Positions 6,972 through 16,653 are shown, numbered from the stretch's first letter. The stretch: 64,000 nucleotides of DNA from Ilyobacter_A sp963675185 (GCA_963675185.2 CAXXOH010000003.1:1364001-1428000); one strand, 5' to 3'. The notes: a model not told the origin generated them from the sequence alone. Numbers and translations: made by a program.

Positions 6972-9740
6972 ATGTTTGAGAATTTAAGAAAACAGAGTAT
7001 CAAAAAAAAGAGTTTTGACAAAATAGATGACGTTTACTTTATGCTACTTTTTGATGAAAAAGGTGCATATGTAGAGATAGTAGACAGCAACAGACAAGAG
7101 ATAAAAAACTTGGACTCCTCTTCTTTTGATAGGGACACAAAAGAGATATTGAAAAGCATTGAACAGATAAATGAAAATAGCCTTTTCGTGATATCATGGA
7201 CTGAAGAAAAAGATAGAGTGTACCTGAACGAACACCCGTACCTATTGGTACTGTTAAAAAACAGCAAATATTTCGTAACAGAAGATTTTGAAAGTATAGA
7301 GCTTGAGGAAGAGGTAAAAAAACTTTGCCTAATGTTAGATGTGGTGGAGGAAAAAGAAAAAGTATATATAACCTCTAAGCTTGTACTAGATTATAATGTG
7401 GAGGAGTTCAGATTTATAACCGAAGACTGTGTAATGGCAGGCAGCAGGCTTTATGCCGTGAAAAGCATCGGAGAGAATTACCTGAACACCGGGGACCTGA
7501 ACTCTAAGTTTAAAGAAACTGAGCTGGAGAAATTTCTGACTATAAGCTATTCATACTTCGACAACCTAGAGATAGACTATAAAAACTATGAGGTCATTCT
7601 AGAAGGGAAAAGGGAGCTTAAGCCGGAGATAATAATTGAAAAGATAGCCAGGGACAAAACCTTTTACCTGAAACTGGGGATGTCCATATCGACAATAGAT
7701 TATGACTTTCTGTCCGACTATGACGCCAGATCAGCAGTGCTAATAAACGACCTTGAAAAGAAGATAATAATATGTGATATAGATATCTCCTCCATAGGAA
7801 ACGCCATAGAGGAGATAGTGAGGATACTGATAAAATATCAAAGGAAGCTAAAGCTTAGGGATGCATACTATCTAGACGGCAACCTGCTCATAATGCAGGA
7901 AAAGCTGGCAAAGGAGTTCGTCACCAACGAACTCCTGAACCTCATAGGTAGGTACAAGGTGTTAGGAACTGAGAAGCTGAAGGAGTACAAGATAAAGACG
8001 GCAAAGCCGAAGCTTATAGCGAACCTGTCTCACTCCATAGATTTTTTGGAAGGGGACGCTTACCTCGATATAGATGGGGAGAAGTTTTCAATATTCGATT
8101 TTATATCAAACTTCAAGGAGAACTCGTATATAGTTCTAAGTGACGGCACAAACGCCTTAGTTAGTAAGAAATATATAGAGAAGCTCGAGAGGATATTTAA
8201 GAAGAAAGAGGGTAAGGTGAGGGTGTCGTTCTTCGACCTGCCCATCGTGGAGGATCTCATAGAAGATAGGGTCGCCAATTCCAACATGGTGAAAAGTAAG
8301 GATATCTTTTTGGGATTCAACAAACTGAATGAGATGGATATACCTTTTCCAGTTATCAACGCAAACCTAAGGGAGTATCAGGATTACGGTTACAGGTGGT
8401 TTATCTACCTTTTGGAGAATAATCTGGGCGGATGCTTGGCGGACGATATGGGGCTGGGTAAAACCCTTCAGGCAATATCGCTACTTTCCTATATCTACTC
8501 CAATCCAGGTACAAAACCTAGTCTGGTAGTAATGCCTAAAAGTCTAATATATAACTGGGAAAATGAGATCAAAAGGTTCAACCCGAAATTAACTGTTAAC
8601 ATATATTATGGAATCAACAGAGATATAAAAGAGGCCATGGATTCAAACATTATCCTGACAACTTACGGAACAATCAGGAATGATGTAAAGGATCTCAGGA
8701 AAAGAGATTTTGAGCTGGTTATTTTGGATGAGTCTCAGAATATAAAAAACGTCAACTCGCAGACCACAAAAGCGGTAATGCTGCTGAACTCGCGTAATAG
8801 ATTTGCACTAAGTGGTACCCCTGTGGAGAACAACTTAGGGGAACTCTATTCACTTTTTAGGTTTATAAATCCAACTATGTTTGGAAGCATAGAAGATTTT
8901 AACTATTCCTATGCCAACCCAATACAGCGGGATAATGACAGAGAGATAGTCAGAGAGCTTAGAAAGAAGATATACCCGTTTATACTTAGAAGGACCAAAA
9001 AAGAGGTTCTGAAGGATCTGCCAGACAAGATTGAGAAGGTTATGTACGTGGAGATGAACCCGGAGCAGCAGAGAATTTATGATGAAAGAAGGGCCTTTTA
9101 CTACAACCTCGTAAATGAGCAGATAAAGGAGTATGGTATAGGGAAAAGTCAGTTTTTTATACTCCAGGCACTAAATGAGCTCAGGCAGATAGCGAGCAAC
9201 CCTGAAGGTAAAACCGATAACAAGGTTATATCAAGTAAAAGGGAGCTTTTGATAGAAAATATTTCCGACGCTGTTTCCAACGGACATAAAGTACTTGTTT
9301 TTACCAACTTTATAAAGACTATAGAGAACATAACATTGGACCTAGAAGAAAGAAACATAAAATACCTGTCCATGACAGGTGCGACAAAAAACAGGCAGTC
9401 GCTTGTGGATAAATTCCAAAAAGACAGAGACTATAAGGTGTTTGTGATGACTCTAAAGACCGGCGGAGTTGGCTTGAACCTGACAGCTGCGGATACAATA
9501 TTTATATATGACCCTTGGTGGAACAAGACTGCTGAAGATCAGGCTGTGGACAGAAGCCACAGGATGGGGCAGGACAGGACAGTATTTTCCTATAAATTGA
9601 TAAGCAAGGGTACTATAGAGGAAAAAATACTAATGCTTCAAAAGGAAAAGAGCAGGCTTTTTGAGGAGCTCATATCTAGTGACAGCGCTTCAGTAAAAAC
9701 TTTAAGTGAAGCGGATATAGAATATATATTTTCAGAATGA
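6972..9740 (+). CDS. SNF2-family DNA-dependent ATPase/helicase-like protein
   Basis: This 922-residue protein has a bacterial SNF2 core in its C-terminal half. The Walker A region is ADDMGLGKT (about 490-498), motif II is DESQ (about 585), SGTPVENN is motif III, and the RecA2 domain carries GGVGLNLTAAD and DQAVDRSHRMGQ (motif VI, about 857). The first 440 residues are a poorly conserved N-terminal region like the SNF2-associated domain of bacterial homologues; no SWIM-type zinc cysteines are evident. Such proteins translocate on double-stranded DNA and displace bound proteins such as RNA polymerase (family knowledge). Its stop overlaps an upstream ATG of the next frame, indicating translational coupling with the following gene. 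Confidence 0.92.
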   Translation: MFENLRKQSIKKKSFDKIDDVYFMLLFDEKGAYVEIVDSNRQEIKNLDSSSFDRDTKEILKSIEQINENSLFVISWTEEKDRVYLNEHPYLLVLLKNSKYFVTEDFESIELEEEVKKLCLMLDVVEEKEKVYITSKLVLDYNVEEFRFITEDCVMAGSRLYAVKSIGENYLNTGDLNSKFKETELEKFLTISYSYFDNLEIDYKNYEVILEGKRELKPEIIIEKIARDKTFYLKLGMSISTIDYDFLSDYDARSAVLINDLEKKIIICDIDISSIGNAIEEIVRILIKYQRKLKLRDAYYLDGNLLIMQEKLAKEFVTNELLNLIGRYKVLGTEKLKEYKIKTAKPKLIANLSHSIDFLEGDAYLDIDGEKFSIFDFISNFKENSYIVLSDGTNALVSKKYIEKLERIFKKKEGKVRVSFFDLPIVEDLIEDRVANSNMVKSKDIFLGFNKLNEMDIPFPVINANLREYQDYGYRWFIYLLENNLGGCLADDMGLGKTLQAISLLSYIYSNPGTKPSLVVMPKSLIYNWENEIKRFNPKLTVNIYYGINRDIKEAMDSNIILTTYGTIRNDVKDLRKRDFELVILDESQNIKNVNSQTTKAVMLLNSRNRFALSGTPVENNLGELYSLFRFINPTMFGSIEDFNYSYANPIQRDNDREIVRELRKKIYPFILRRTKKEVLKDLPDKIEKVMYVEMNPEQQRIYDERRAFYYNLVNEQIKEYGIGKSQFFILQALNELRQIASNPEGKTDNKVISSKRELLIENISDAVSNGHKVLVFTNFIKTIENITLDLEERNIKYLSMTGATKNRQSLVDKFQKDRDYKVFVMTLKTGGVGLNLTAADTIFIYDPWWNKTAEDQAVDRSHRMGQDRTVFSYKLISKGTIEEKILMLQKEKSRLFEELISSDSASVKTLSEADIEYIFSE

Positions 9741-9757
9741 TTTACCGGAGGATACAG

Positions 9758-11524
9758 ATGATAGACAAAGATAGATTTAGAAAGGCTCTGGATGACTTCT
9801 ACTCCAAAGAGGTTTTATTTAGATTGTTTAAAAGGTATTTTATAGATTGGATAGCTGACGGCTATATAGGGAGTAATCTGGGACTTTTCGAGGTATCTGT
9901 AATTTCGGCAGAAAGCAAGAAACAGACTTTTTTGGATTTGATGTACCAGGTTTTTTCAAAGGAAGAAACCTTTAAAAATATATATGAAATCATAGATGAT
10001 GAGTTGAGGGACATATTTTTAAAGATAGCATGGTACGGGAAATATTATATATCTGAAAAAGATAAAGAGAAGTTTTTCAAAACTGATTCAGGTTACAGCA
10101 TTCAAAAGGAGCTTGACGACAGATACCTGTTTTTTAGATATGTGGAGGGGAATAAAAAAGAGAATCCATACCTGTATATACACAATGACATAGTCAGGAT
10201 GATGAGGCCATACCTTCCAAAGGCCAGGGACTACTACCTTCATCCTGCCGATGTACAGGATTACAGCTTCAAGCATAACTGCGAAGATGAAATGTCTTCA
10301 AAGTTTACCCTTTATTACAATTTTTTCAATCAGGGAAACATAAAGATGACTTCTAGCGACAAGATGCTTAAGGCAGTAAAAAAAGATATGCAAAAATACT
10401 GCGGTATAAATGAATACTACGCCGATAACAAGGATCTGGACTTTTTAAAAACAGAAACTGTGGGGCTTTTTTTTCTGCTCATAAAAAATGAGTACCTGAA
10501 GCCAGAAAACTTCAAAATATCTAATTTTAAAAATATAATGTCAGAATTTTTAAACGGGAATTTGGTCAACGAAGAGGAGTTTTGTTATACTTCTAAATAT
10601 TTAAACTACCTGAAGGGGACCAGAAATATATGGAAAGGCAGGGAGTGTGTCAAAAGGAGCCTGGAAAGTATGGGCAACCTGGTTAGAAAATTGCCGGAAA
10701 ACACCGTGGTTAGTGTTGAAAATATATTAAACTATCTGATCTACAGGGATGAATTTTTGGAGATACTAGACCCACAGGACGTTTACGACTATATATACAT
10801 AAATGAAGCAGACTACGGCAGAACCAGAGTGACCAGCTACGACATGTACTATAAGTACATAATAGAGCCTTTTGTAAAATCAGTCCTTTTTATACTGGGT
10901 AGCTTTGGAATACTGGAGCTCTATTACAACACTCCGTCGATAAATAACGGCCTTTATCTTAAAAATGGGTATCTCAGCAAATATGATGGATTGAGATATG
11001 TGAAGTTAAGCAAGCTGGGGGAATATGTGATTGGAAGAGCTGAAAATTACGATTTCGGAGAGTTCAAAGAGGAAGCTGACATCTTGATGGATGAGGACAG
11101 ATTGATACTGAGCGTAATCGGAGAAGCTCCGATGAAGATTATGTATCTTGAGCAGGTGGCCCAGAGGATAGGAGATAACAAGTACAAGTTCAACTATGAA
11201 AATTTTCTCAAGAACATAGATTCCGAAGATGAGCTCAGGGAAAGAGTGGAGAATTTTAAAAACAAGATTTGCCGGGATCTGCCAGACATATGGAGGGAGT
11301 TTTTCGAGGGGCTGCACTCTAGAATAGGTTCCCTTGAGGTAGTTGAGGATGTCGTGGTGATGAAAATCCGTAGGGACAAGGAACTTATATCTATGATAGG
11401 GATCGATGAAGAGCTTAAAAAATATATACTAAAGGCAGAAAACTTCCACATTATAATAAAAAAGTGCGATAAAGAGAAGGTAGTTGCCCGCTTGAAAAAT
11501 TTTGGGTACTTCAATGATATATAG
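9758..11524 (+). CDS. Uncharacterised SNF2 partner with possible helicase-associated C-terminus
   Basis: The 588-residue protein is highly charged and has no signal peptide or membrane segment. The start is set by GGAGG six bases before ATG at 9758; an ATG at 9737 overlaps the SNF2 stop but lacks a ribosome-binding site of its own. The last ~75 residues (VEDVVVMKIRRDKEL, HIIIKKCDKEKVVARLKNFG) resemble by eye the small domain that accompanies XPB-like and other bacterial helicases. The middle contains winged-helix-like segments such as YVKLSKLGEYVIGRA. Coupling with the SNF2 gene suggests a shared complex or pathway. Domain assignment is tentative. Confidence 0.6.
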   Translation: MIDKDRFRKALDDFYSKEVLFRLFKRYFIDWIADGYIGSNLGLFEVSVISAESKKQTFLDLMYQVFSKEETFKNIYEIIDDELRDIFLKIAWYGKYYISEKDKEKFFKTDSGYSIQKELDDRYLFFRYVEGNKKENPYLYIHNDIVRMMRPYLPKARDYYLHPADVQDYSFKHNCEDEMSSKFTLYYNFFNQGNIKMTSSDKMLKAVKKDMQKYCGINEYYADNKDLDFLKTETVGLFFLLIKNEYLKPENFKISNFKNIMSEFLNGNLVNEEEFCYTSKYLNYLKGTRNIWKGRECVKRSLESMGNLVRKLPENTVVSVENILNYLIYRDEFLEILDPQDVYDYIYINEADYGRTRVTSYDMYYKYIIEPFVKSVLFILGSFGILELYYNTPSINNGLYLKNGYLSKYDGLRYVKLSKLGEYVIGRAENYDFGEFKEEADILMDEDRLILSVIGEAPMKIMYLEQVAQRIGDNKYKFNYENFLKNIDSEDELRERVENFKNKICRDLPDIWREFFEGLHSRIGSLEVVEDVVVMKIRRDKELISMIGIDEELKKYILKAENFHIIIKKCDKEKVVARLKNFGYFNDI

Positions 11525-11548
11525 GCGGAGGAATTCGCCTTTTTATTT
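11523..11548 (+). terminator. Intrinsic terminator after the SNF2 partner gene
   Basis: A 7-bp stem AGGCGGA/TTCGCCT with a GGAA tetraloop is followed by TTTTATTTT. Confidence 0.8.
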
Positions 11549-11564
11549 TGTCTGACTGATTTTG

Positions 11565-11607
11565 TTGACTGAAAATGATTGGAAATGTCAAAAATATATG
11601 GTATAAC
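11565..11607 (+). promoter_or_regulatory. Operator-like box and promoter of the DeoR-type repressor
   Basis: The 17-bp word TTGANNGAAAATGATTG (11565-11581) overlaps a -35 element TTGGAA, which is 17 bases from TATAAC (11602-11607). The same word in the same position occurs before both phosphofructokinase genes. This suggests that the repressor autoregulates and controls the fructose genes. A second half copy (CTGACTGATTTTG) lies just upstream. Confidence 0.65.
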
Positions 11608-11627
11608 GTAGATAGAGGTGAGTGGTT

Positions 11628-12362
11628 ATGATAACAGAGGAAAGGTATAGAATAATTTTAGAAGAGCTGGACAAAAGCGGCATAGTAAAAGTAAAAGACA
11701 TAATGGAGCTTACAGACAGTTCTGAATCCACCATTAGAAGAGATTTGAATACACTTGAGAAAAAAGGCAAGCTAATAAGGATACACGGCGGAGCGACCAT
11801 AGGCGGGAAATTCGAAGAGGCCATGGACAAGAAGTCGCTTCAACACGTTAACGAAAAGGAACTTATAGCGAGAAATGCAGCCTCGCTAGTTAGAAATAGT
11901 GAATGCATATTTTTGGATGCCGGCAGTACTACGTTTAGGATGATAAAGCACCTTGAAGGTAAGGATATAATAGTAGTCACAAACGGGATTAGCCATCTAG
12001 ACGAACTAGCGAGATACGGGATACGCGCCTACTTGACAGGCGGAATGATAAAATTCACGACTAAAGCCCTGGTTGGAAAAGATGTTGTGAAATTTTTAAA
12101 GGAGTACAACTTCGACAGGTGTTTTTTAGGAGTAAATTCTGTAGATTTAAAAAAAGGATTTACCACGCCGGACCCTGATGAAGCTTATGTAAAGGAAACG
12201 GCAAAAGAGGTATCGAAAAAGGTATACGTGCTGGCTGATTCCACAAAATTTGATAAGATTACATTTGCAAAGTTCGCCGAAATTTCTGAATGTACAATCA
12301 TTACAGATAAGGTGAACCAGGTTTATGCTGACGCAACGGAAGTCATAATAGCAGTTAAGTAG
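11628..12362 (+). CDS. fruR: DeoR-family repressor, probably of the fructose regulon
   Basis: The 244-residue protein has the DeoR layout. An N-terminal winged helix-turn-helix carries the signature SSESTIRRDLNTLEKKGKL followed by RIHGGA. A C-terminal sugar-phosphate sensor domain has FLDAGSTTFRM, FLGVNSVD and ADSTKFDK. Such regulators respond to phosphorylated sugars, fructose-1-phosphate being the usual ligand next to fruK-fruA. ATG at 11628 was chosen because AGGTG lies 7 bases upstream; a GTG two codons earlier overlaps it. The gene precedes the kinases and PTS permease and shares their operator word, which supports the functional call. The symbol is by context. Confidence 0.85.
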   Translation: MITEERYRIILEELDKSGIVKVKDIMELTDSSESTIRRDLNTLEKKGKLIRIHGGATIGGKFEEAMDKKSLQHVNEKELIARNAASLVRNSECIFLDAGSTTFRMIKHLEGKDIIVVTNGISHLDELARYGIRAYLTGGMIKFTTKALVGKDVVKFLKEYNFDRCFLGVNSVDLKKGFTTPDPDEAYVKETAKEVSKKVYVLADSTKFDKITFAKFAEISECTIITDKVNQVYADATEVIIAVK

Positions 12363-12388
12363 AGGTCTAATAGGCCTCTTATTTTTTT
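12361..12388 (+). terminator. Intrinsic terminator after the repressor gene
   Basis: An AGAGG/CCTCT stem extended by C-G and T-G pairs, with a TAATA loop, is followed by TTATTTTTTT. Confidence 0.75.
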
Positions 12389-12414
12389 CATAAAAAGAAT
12401 GTTTGTGGATGTAT

Positions 12415-12457
12415 TTGAGTGAAAATGATTGACTTTTCCTTTGGCATGTTGTAATAT
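12415..12457 (+). promoter_or_regulatory. Operator-like box and promoter of the first fruK
   Basis: TTGAGTGAAAATGATTG (12415-12431) overlaps the -35 element TTGACT, which is 17 bases from TAATAT. A roughly 220-nt leader follows. It contains an 8-bp hairpin (CTCCAAAT/ATTTGGAG, 12602-12620) but no recognised riboswitch. Confidence 0.75.
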
Positions 12458-12681
12458 TAAGCGAATATATTTTTTTGCCTTTGTAAAATCAAATTTCTTT
12501 TAACTTCTAGGAATGGCCGGTTTTGATGGTTTTTTAAACTGGCTGTGAAATGTCTATTGGCAGAAGGGCTTGCAGAAGCAAATTGATCTGAAATGGATAC
12601 ACTCCAAATTATATTTGGAGCAAAAGAAGAGGAGAACAAGATTTTTCATGGTAAAAATAAAAAAAATAGGGGTGAGTTTTT

Positions 12682-13590
12682 ATGATATACACACTAACAT
12701 TGAATCCTGCACTGGATTATAGTGTTCAATTTGAAAGTTTTGAAAAGTCTGCCCTTAATTCAGCTAAACTTTCATATTTTTTAGCTGGAGGAAAGGGAAT
12801 AAACGTATCAAAAGTTTTGAAAAATCTTGAAAAAGATTCTGTTGCCTTAGGGTTTGTAGGAGGATTTACCGGAGAGTACATAAAAAGCGAGCTAGGCGGG
12901 GAAAAAATAGACTACGATTTTATCGAACTAAGTGGCAATACCAGGGTAAATATAAAGTTAAGAGACGAAGAGAGCGAAACTGAGATAGCTGGGAATTCCC
13001 CGGAGATATCTACTGAAAAGCAAGAGGAACTTTTTAAACAGCTTTCCGAAGTAAAAAAAGGCGATATCTTAGTACTTGCAGGCAGCGTGCCGAAGAGTAT
13101 GCCTGAGGACTTCTATAAGAAAGTGTCAGAAAAACTTGAAGGGGTAAAAATTATCCTAGACACCAGGGGTGAGGCATTTAAAGAGGGTATAAAGGCAAAA
13201 CCATTTTTAATAAAGCCGAATATACATGAGTTGGAAGAATTCCTAGGAAGAACTCTGAGCGGAATAGAAGAGGTAGTGGAAGGTGCAAGGGAACTAAAAG
13301 CTCATGGACCTCAGAATGTGATAATCTCCATGGGTGGAGAAGGTTCACTGTTTTTGACTGATAATAAAGTATACCTAGGGAACATTCCGAAAGGGGAACT
13401 TAAAAATTCTGTAGGAGCAGGAGACTCAATGGTGGCCGGTTTTGTATCTGCAATAGTAGATGGGGCGGCCATAGAAGAAGCATACAGAAAGGGTATAGCA
13501 TGCGGAAGTGCAACGGCGTACTCCTATACTTTAGCCAAAAAAGAGGATATTTTAAAATTATTGGAAGAAGTAAAAATAGAAGAAATATAG
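12682..13590 (+). CDS. fruK: 1-phosphofructokinase, copy 1
   Basis: FruK phosphorylates fructose-1-phosphate, the product of PTS fructose uptake, to fructose-1,6-bisphosphate with ATP. The 302-residue PfkB-family protein has FLAGGKGINVSKVLKNL near residue 35 (substrate site), LDTRGEA and PNIHELEEF. The C-terminal anion-hole/catalytic motif is NSVGAGDSMVAGFV, with the catalytic Asp in GAGD. It is a close paralogue of the next gene; promoter, operator word, leader and gene are all duplicated at a period of about 1.2 kb. The relaxed LacC/tagatose-6-phosphate kinase branch is an alternative specificity, but context favours fructose. Confidence 0.92.
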   Translation: MIYTLTLNPALDYSVQFESFEKSALNSAKLSYFLAGGKGINVSKVLKNLEKDSVALGFVGGFTGEYIKSELGGEKIDYDFIELSGNTRVNIKLRDEESETEIAGNSPEISTEKQEELFKQLSEVKKGDILVLAGSVPKSMPEDFYKKVSEKLEGVKIILDTRGEAFKEGIKAKPFLIKPNIHELEEFLGRTLSGIEEVVEGARELKAHGPQNVIISMGGEGSLFLTDNKVYLGNIPKGELKNSVGAGDSMVAGFVSAIVDGAAIEEAYRKGIACGSATAYSYTLAKKEDILKLLEEVKIEEI

Positions 13591-13847
13591 AATATGAACG
13601 AATTTTAACCAAAAAATGAACGAAAACTATTTTTTTTGATCGAAAATGATTGACTTTTTTTGAATGGTAATGTATAATTACTTTAAGCTGATAGAAAAGC
13701 TAACAGAACTGTGCATGTAAATAGCGTTGAAAATTCTTGGAAAAACTTGATTGTTACACTTGTACAGCACTGAAAGTTTATGAGGTGAAATTTGGATGAA
13801 ATTGGTTGTGCGGGATATAATTGAATGATTTTGAAGGTGGTTAGATT
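13591..13847 (+). promoter_or_regulatory. Operator-like box, promoter and leader of the second fruK
   Basis: TTGATCGAAAATGATTG (13636-13652) overlaps the -35 element TTGACT, which is 17 bases from TATAAT (13673-13678). This is the same geometry as before the first copy. A further GAACGAAAAC half-site lies about 25 bases upstream. The leader of about 165 nt shows no convincing conserved structure. Confidence 0.75.
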
Positions 13848-14756
13848 ATGATCTATACGATAACGTTGAATCCAGCATTGGACTACAATATACAGTTTGA
13901 AAAGTTTGAAACCGGGGCACTGAATCACGCAAAAATGTCTTACTTCCTTGCAGGTGGTAAGGGGATAAATGTGTCAAAGGTTCTGAAAAATTTAGGAAAA
14001 GATTCTGTTGCCATGGGGTTTGTTGGCGGATTTACAGGTGAGTATATAAAAAAGGAGCTTGTGCAAAACGGAATAAATTATGATTTTATAGAGCTTACTG
14101 AGAACACAAGGGTGAATATAAAGCTGAAAGACAATAGTCATGAAACAGAGATAGCTGGAAATGCACCAGAAATTTCAAAAGAAAAACAGGCTCAATTATT
14201 TAACGAATTAAAAAAGATTAAAAGCGGAGACGTAGTTGTACTTGCCGGCAGCATCCCGAAAGGGGTTCCGGCGGACTTCTATAAAAAGATAATAAATGAA
14301 TTAAACGGAGTAAAGGTTATATTAGACACCAGGGGTGAAGCCTTTAATGAGGGAATAAAGGCGGGGCCTTTCTTGGTAAAGCCAAATATACATGAACTAG
14401 AAGAATATCTAGATAAAAAATTTGAAAGTATAGAAGATATTGTAGCTGGAGCAAAGGAGCTCATAGAGCACGGTGCTCAGAATGTGATAGTTTCAATGGG
14501 CGGAGAAGGTTCGTTGTTTTTAGCAGGGGAAAAAGCATACCTAGGAAATATTCCAAAAGGGGAGCTTAAAAATTCTGTTGGTGCTGGGGATTCAATGGTG
14601 GCCGGATTCGTTTCTGCTTTAGTGGAAGGACTGGACTTGGAAAAAGCGTACATGAGGGCGATAGCTTCAGGAAGCGCTACTGCTTATTCCTATGGTCTGG
14701 CTGAAAAAGGCGAAGTATTTAGATTGTTGGATGAGATTAGTATAAAAGAATTATAA
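13848..14756 (+). CDS. fruK: 1-phosphofructokinase, copy 2
   Basis: This 302-residue PfkB-family kinase is collinear with the preceding gene and very similar to it throughout: FLAGGKGINVSKVLKNLGKD, LDTRGEAFNEGIKAG, NSVGAGDSMVAGFVSAL. All catalytic elements are intact. It is 13 bases from the fructose permease gene, so this copy is the one in the permease operon, while copy 1 stands alone behind an equivalent promoter. Whether the two differ in specificity (for instance fructose-1-phosphate against tagatose-6-phosphate) cannot be decided from sequence. Confidence 0.92.
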   Translation: MIYTITLNPALDYNIQFEKFETGALNHAKMSYFLAGGKGINVSKVLKNLGKDSVAMGFVGGFTGEYIKKELVQNGINYDFIELTENTRVNIKLKDNSHETEIAGNAPEISKEKQAQLFNELKKIKSGDVVVLAGSIPKGVPADFYKKIINELNGVKVILDTRGEAFNEGIKAGPFLVKPNIHELEEYLDKKFESIEDIVAGAKELIEHGAQNVIVSMGGEGSLFLAGEKAYLGNIPKGELKNSVGAGDSMVAGFVSALVEGLDLEKAYMRAIASGSATAYSYGLAEKGEVFRLLDEISIKEL

Positions 14757-14769
14757 GGAGGATAGGATT

Positions 14770-16644
14770 ATGAAAATATGTGACCTTTTAAGTCTGGAAA
14801 CAATAAACTTAGATTTGAAGGCAAAGAAAAAAGAGGAGGCTATCGACGAACTAGTAAATGTTTTGGACAAAGCCGGGAAATTAGCTAATAGAGAAGAATT
14901 TAAAAAGGCTATTATTGCAAGGGAAAACATAAGTTCTACAGCTTTAGAGGAAGGGATTGCTATTCCTCATGCCAAAACTTCAGCGGTAAAAGAAGCTGCT
15001 TTGGCATTTGGACTTTCAAAAGAAGGTATAGATTATGAATCTTTGGATGAAGAGCCATCTACAATATTTTTCATGATAGCGGCACCTGAAAAATCAACTG
15101 ATGCCCATATCGAAACTCTGTCTAAATTGACAACACTGTTGTTGGATGACGATTTTAGGGAAGAGCTACTTAAGGCAACAAGTCCACAACAAGTTATGGA
15201 CATAATAAATAAAAGAGAAGTAGAAGAGAAAGGGGAAGAAGAAGTGGTAGGAAGCAAAAAAATTATCGCAGTAACAGCTTGCCCAACAGGAATCGCTCAT
15301 ACTTACATGGCGGCAGAAGCTCTAAACAAAGCAGGAAAAGCGTCAGGAATAACGGTAAAAGTTGAAACCAATGGTTCTACTGGAGTTAAAAATTCACTTA
15401 CAGACCAGGACATCAAAGAAGCAGATGCAGTTATAATAGCTGCAGACAAAAGTGTAGACACGGCTAGATTTTCTGGTAAAAAAGTATTGTTCGCATCAAC
15501 AAAAGATGCTATCAGAACAGGGGAAGAGCTGCTTAAGAAAGCCTTAAGCCATGAAACGGCTGTTTACGAAGCAAAAGGCGGAGTGAAGAAAGCTGCTTCT
15601 GGAGAAAGAACAGGGTTCTACAAACACCTTATGAGTGGAGTTTCTAACATGCTACCATTCGTAGTAGGTGGAGGAATACTAATTGCAATTTCGTTCATGT
15701 TTGGAATAAAAGCGTTTGATCCTAATGATCCATCTTTTCATCCATTCGCAAAACTTCTTATGGATATAGGTGGAGGAAACGCCTTCTTCTTAATGATACC
15801 AGTATTAGCTGGATTTATCGGAATGAGTATAGCTGACAGACCTGGATTCGCGCCAGCGATGATAGGTGGACTTATAGCAGCAAACAACGGCGGAGGATTC
15901 TTAGGGGCGCTTATCGGAGGATTCTTAGGTGGATATATGGTTCAGCTGGTTAAAAAAGCATGTGCAAAACTACCGGAAACATTTGAAGGAATCAAGCCAG
16001 TACTTTTATACCCTGTATTCGGGACATTCTTAACAGGATGGTTGATGTATAGCTTTATAATCGGACCTATAGCTGCAATCAACTCAGGTTTAACAGGATT
16101 TTTAAACAATCTTGGAACTGGTAACCTTGTACTTTTAGGAATTGTACTTGCAGGAATGATGGCAGTTGACATGGGAGGACCTGTAAACAAAGCAGCCTTC
16201 ACATTCGGTATAGCGGCTATAGCTGCAGGAAACAATGCACCGCATGCAGCTGTAATGGCAGGAGGAATGGTACCTCCGCTAGCAATCGGATTGGCAACAA
16301 CCTTTTTTAAAAATAAATTCTCTCAAGAAGAGAGAGCAGCAGGTAAAACTTGCTACATACTAGGTGCATCTTTTATAACAGAAGGAGCTATCCCTTTTGC
16401 TGCTGAAGACCCTGTAAGAGTTATCCCAGCTTGCATATTGGGGTCTGCAACAGCAGGCGGATTAGCGATGTTATTTGGAAATACACTTCCAGCACCACAC
16501 GGAGGATTGTTCGTAATCCCACTAGTTAGCAATGCTCCAATGTATGTAGTTGCTATCTTAGTAGGTTCAGTTGTGAGTGCAGCTATAATCGGGGTTACTA
16601 GAAAGAGCTCGATGGAAGAGTTGGCTGAAGCAGCAGGACTATAA
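14770..16644 (+). CDS. fruA: PTS fructose-specific EIIABC permease
   Basis: The permease imports fructose and phosphorylates it to fructose-1-phosphate. The 624-residue protein has the three domains in one chain. EIIA (about 1-145) has its active His in GIAIPHAKTS near residue 66. EIIB (about 158-260) has its active Cys in AVTACPTGIAHTYMAAEAL near 170. EIIC (about 285-615) has hydrophobic segments and the FITEGAIPFAAEDP motif near the substrate site. It follows the second fruK with an AAGGAGGATAGG ribosome-binding site, and a strong terminator closes the operon. The IIA-IIB-IIC order is typical of this family. Confidence 0.95.
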   Translation: MKICDLLSLETINLDLKAKKKEEAIDELVNVLDKAGKLANREEFKKAIIARENISSTALEEGIAIPHAKTSAVKEAALAFGLSKEGIDYESLDEEPSTIFFMIAAPEKSTDAHIETLSKLTTLLLDDDFREELLKATSPQQVMDIINKREVEEKGEEEVVGSKKIIAVTACPTGIAHTYMAAEALNKAGKASGITVKVETNGSTGVKNSLTDQDIKEADAVIIAADKSVDTARFSGKKVLFASTKDAIRTGEELLKKALSHETAVYEAKGGVKKAASGERTGFYKHLMSGVSNMLPFVVGGGILIAISFMFGIKAFDPNDPSFHPFAKLLMDIGGGNAFFLMIPVLAGFIGMSIADRPGFAPAMIGGLIAANNGGGFLGALIGGFLGGYMVQLVKKACAKLPETFEGIKPVLLYPVFGTFLTGWLMYSFIIGPIAAINSGLTGFLNNLGTGNLVLLGIVLAGMMAVDMGGPVNKAAFTFGIAAIAAGNNAPHAAVMAGGMVPPLAIGLATTFFKNKFSQEERAAGKTCYILGASFITEGAIPFAAEDPVRVIPACILGSATAGGLAMLFGNTLPAPHGGLFVIPLVSNAPMYVVAILVGSVVSAAIIGVTRKSSMEELAEAAGL

Positions 16645-16653
16645 GATGCAGTT

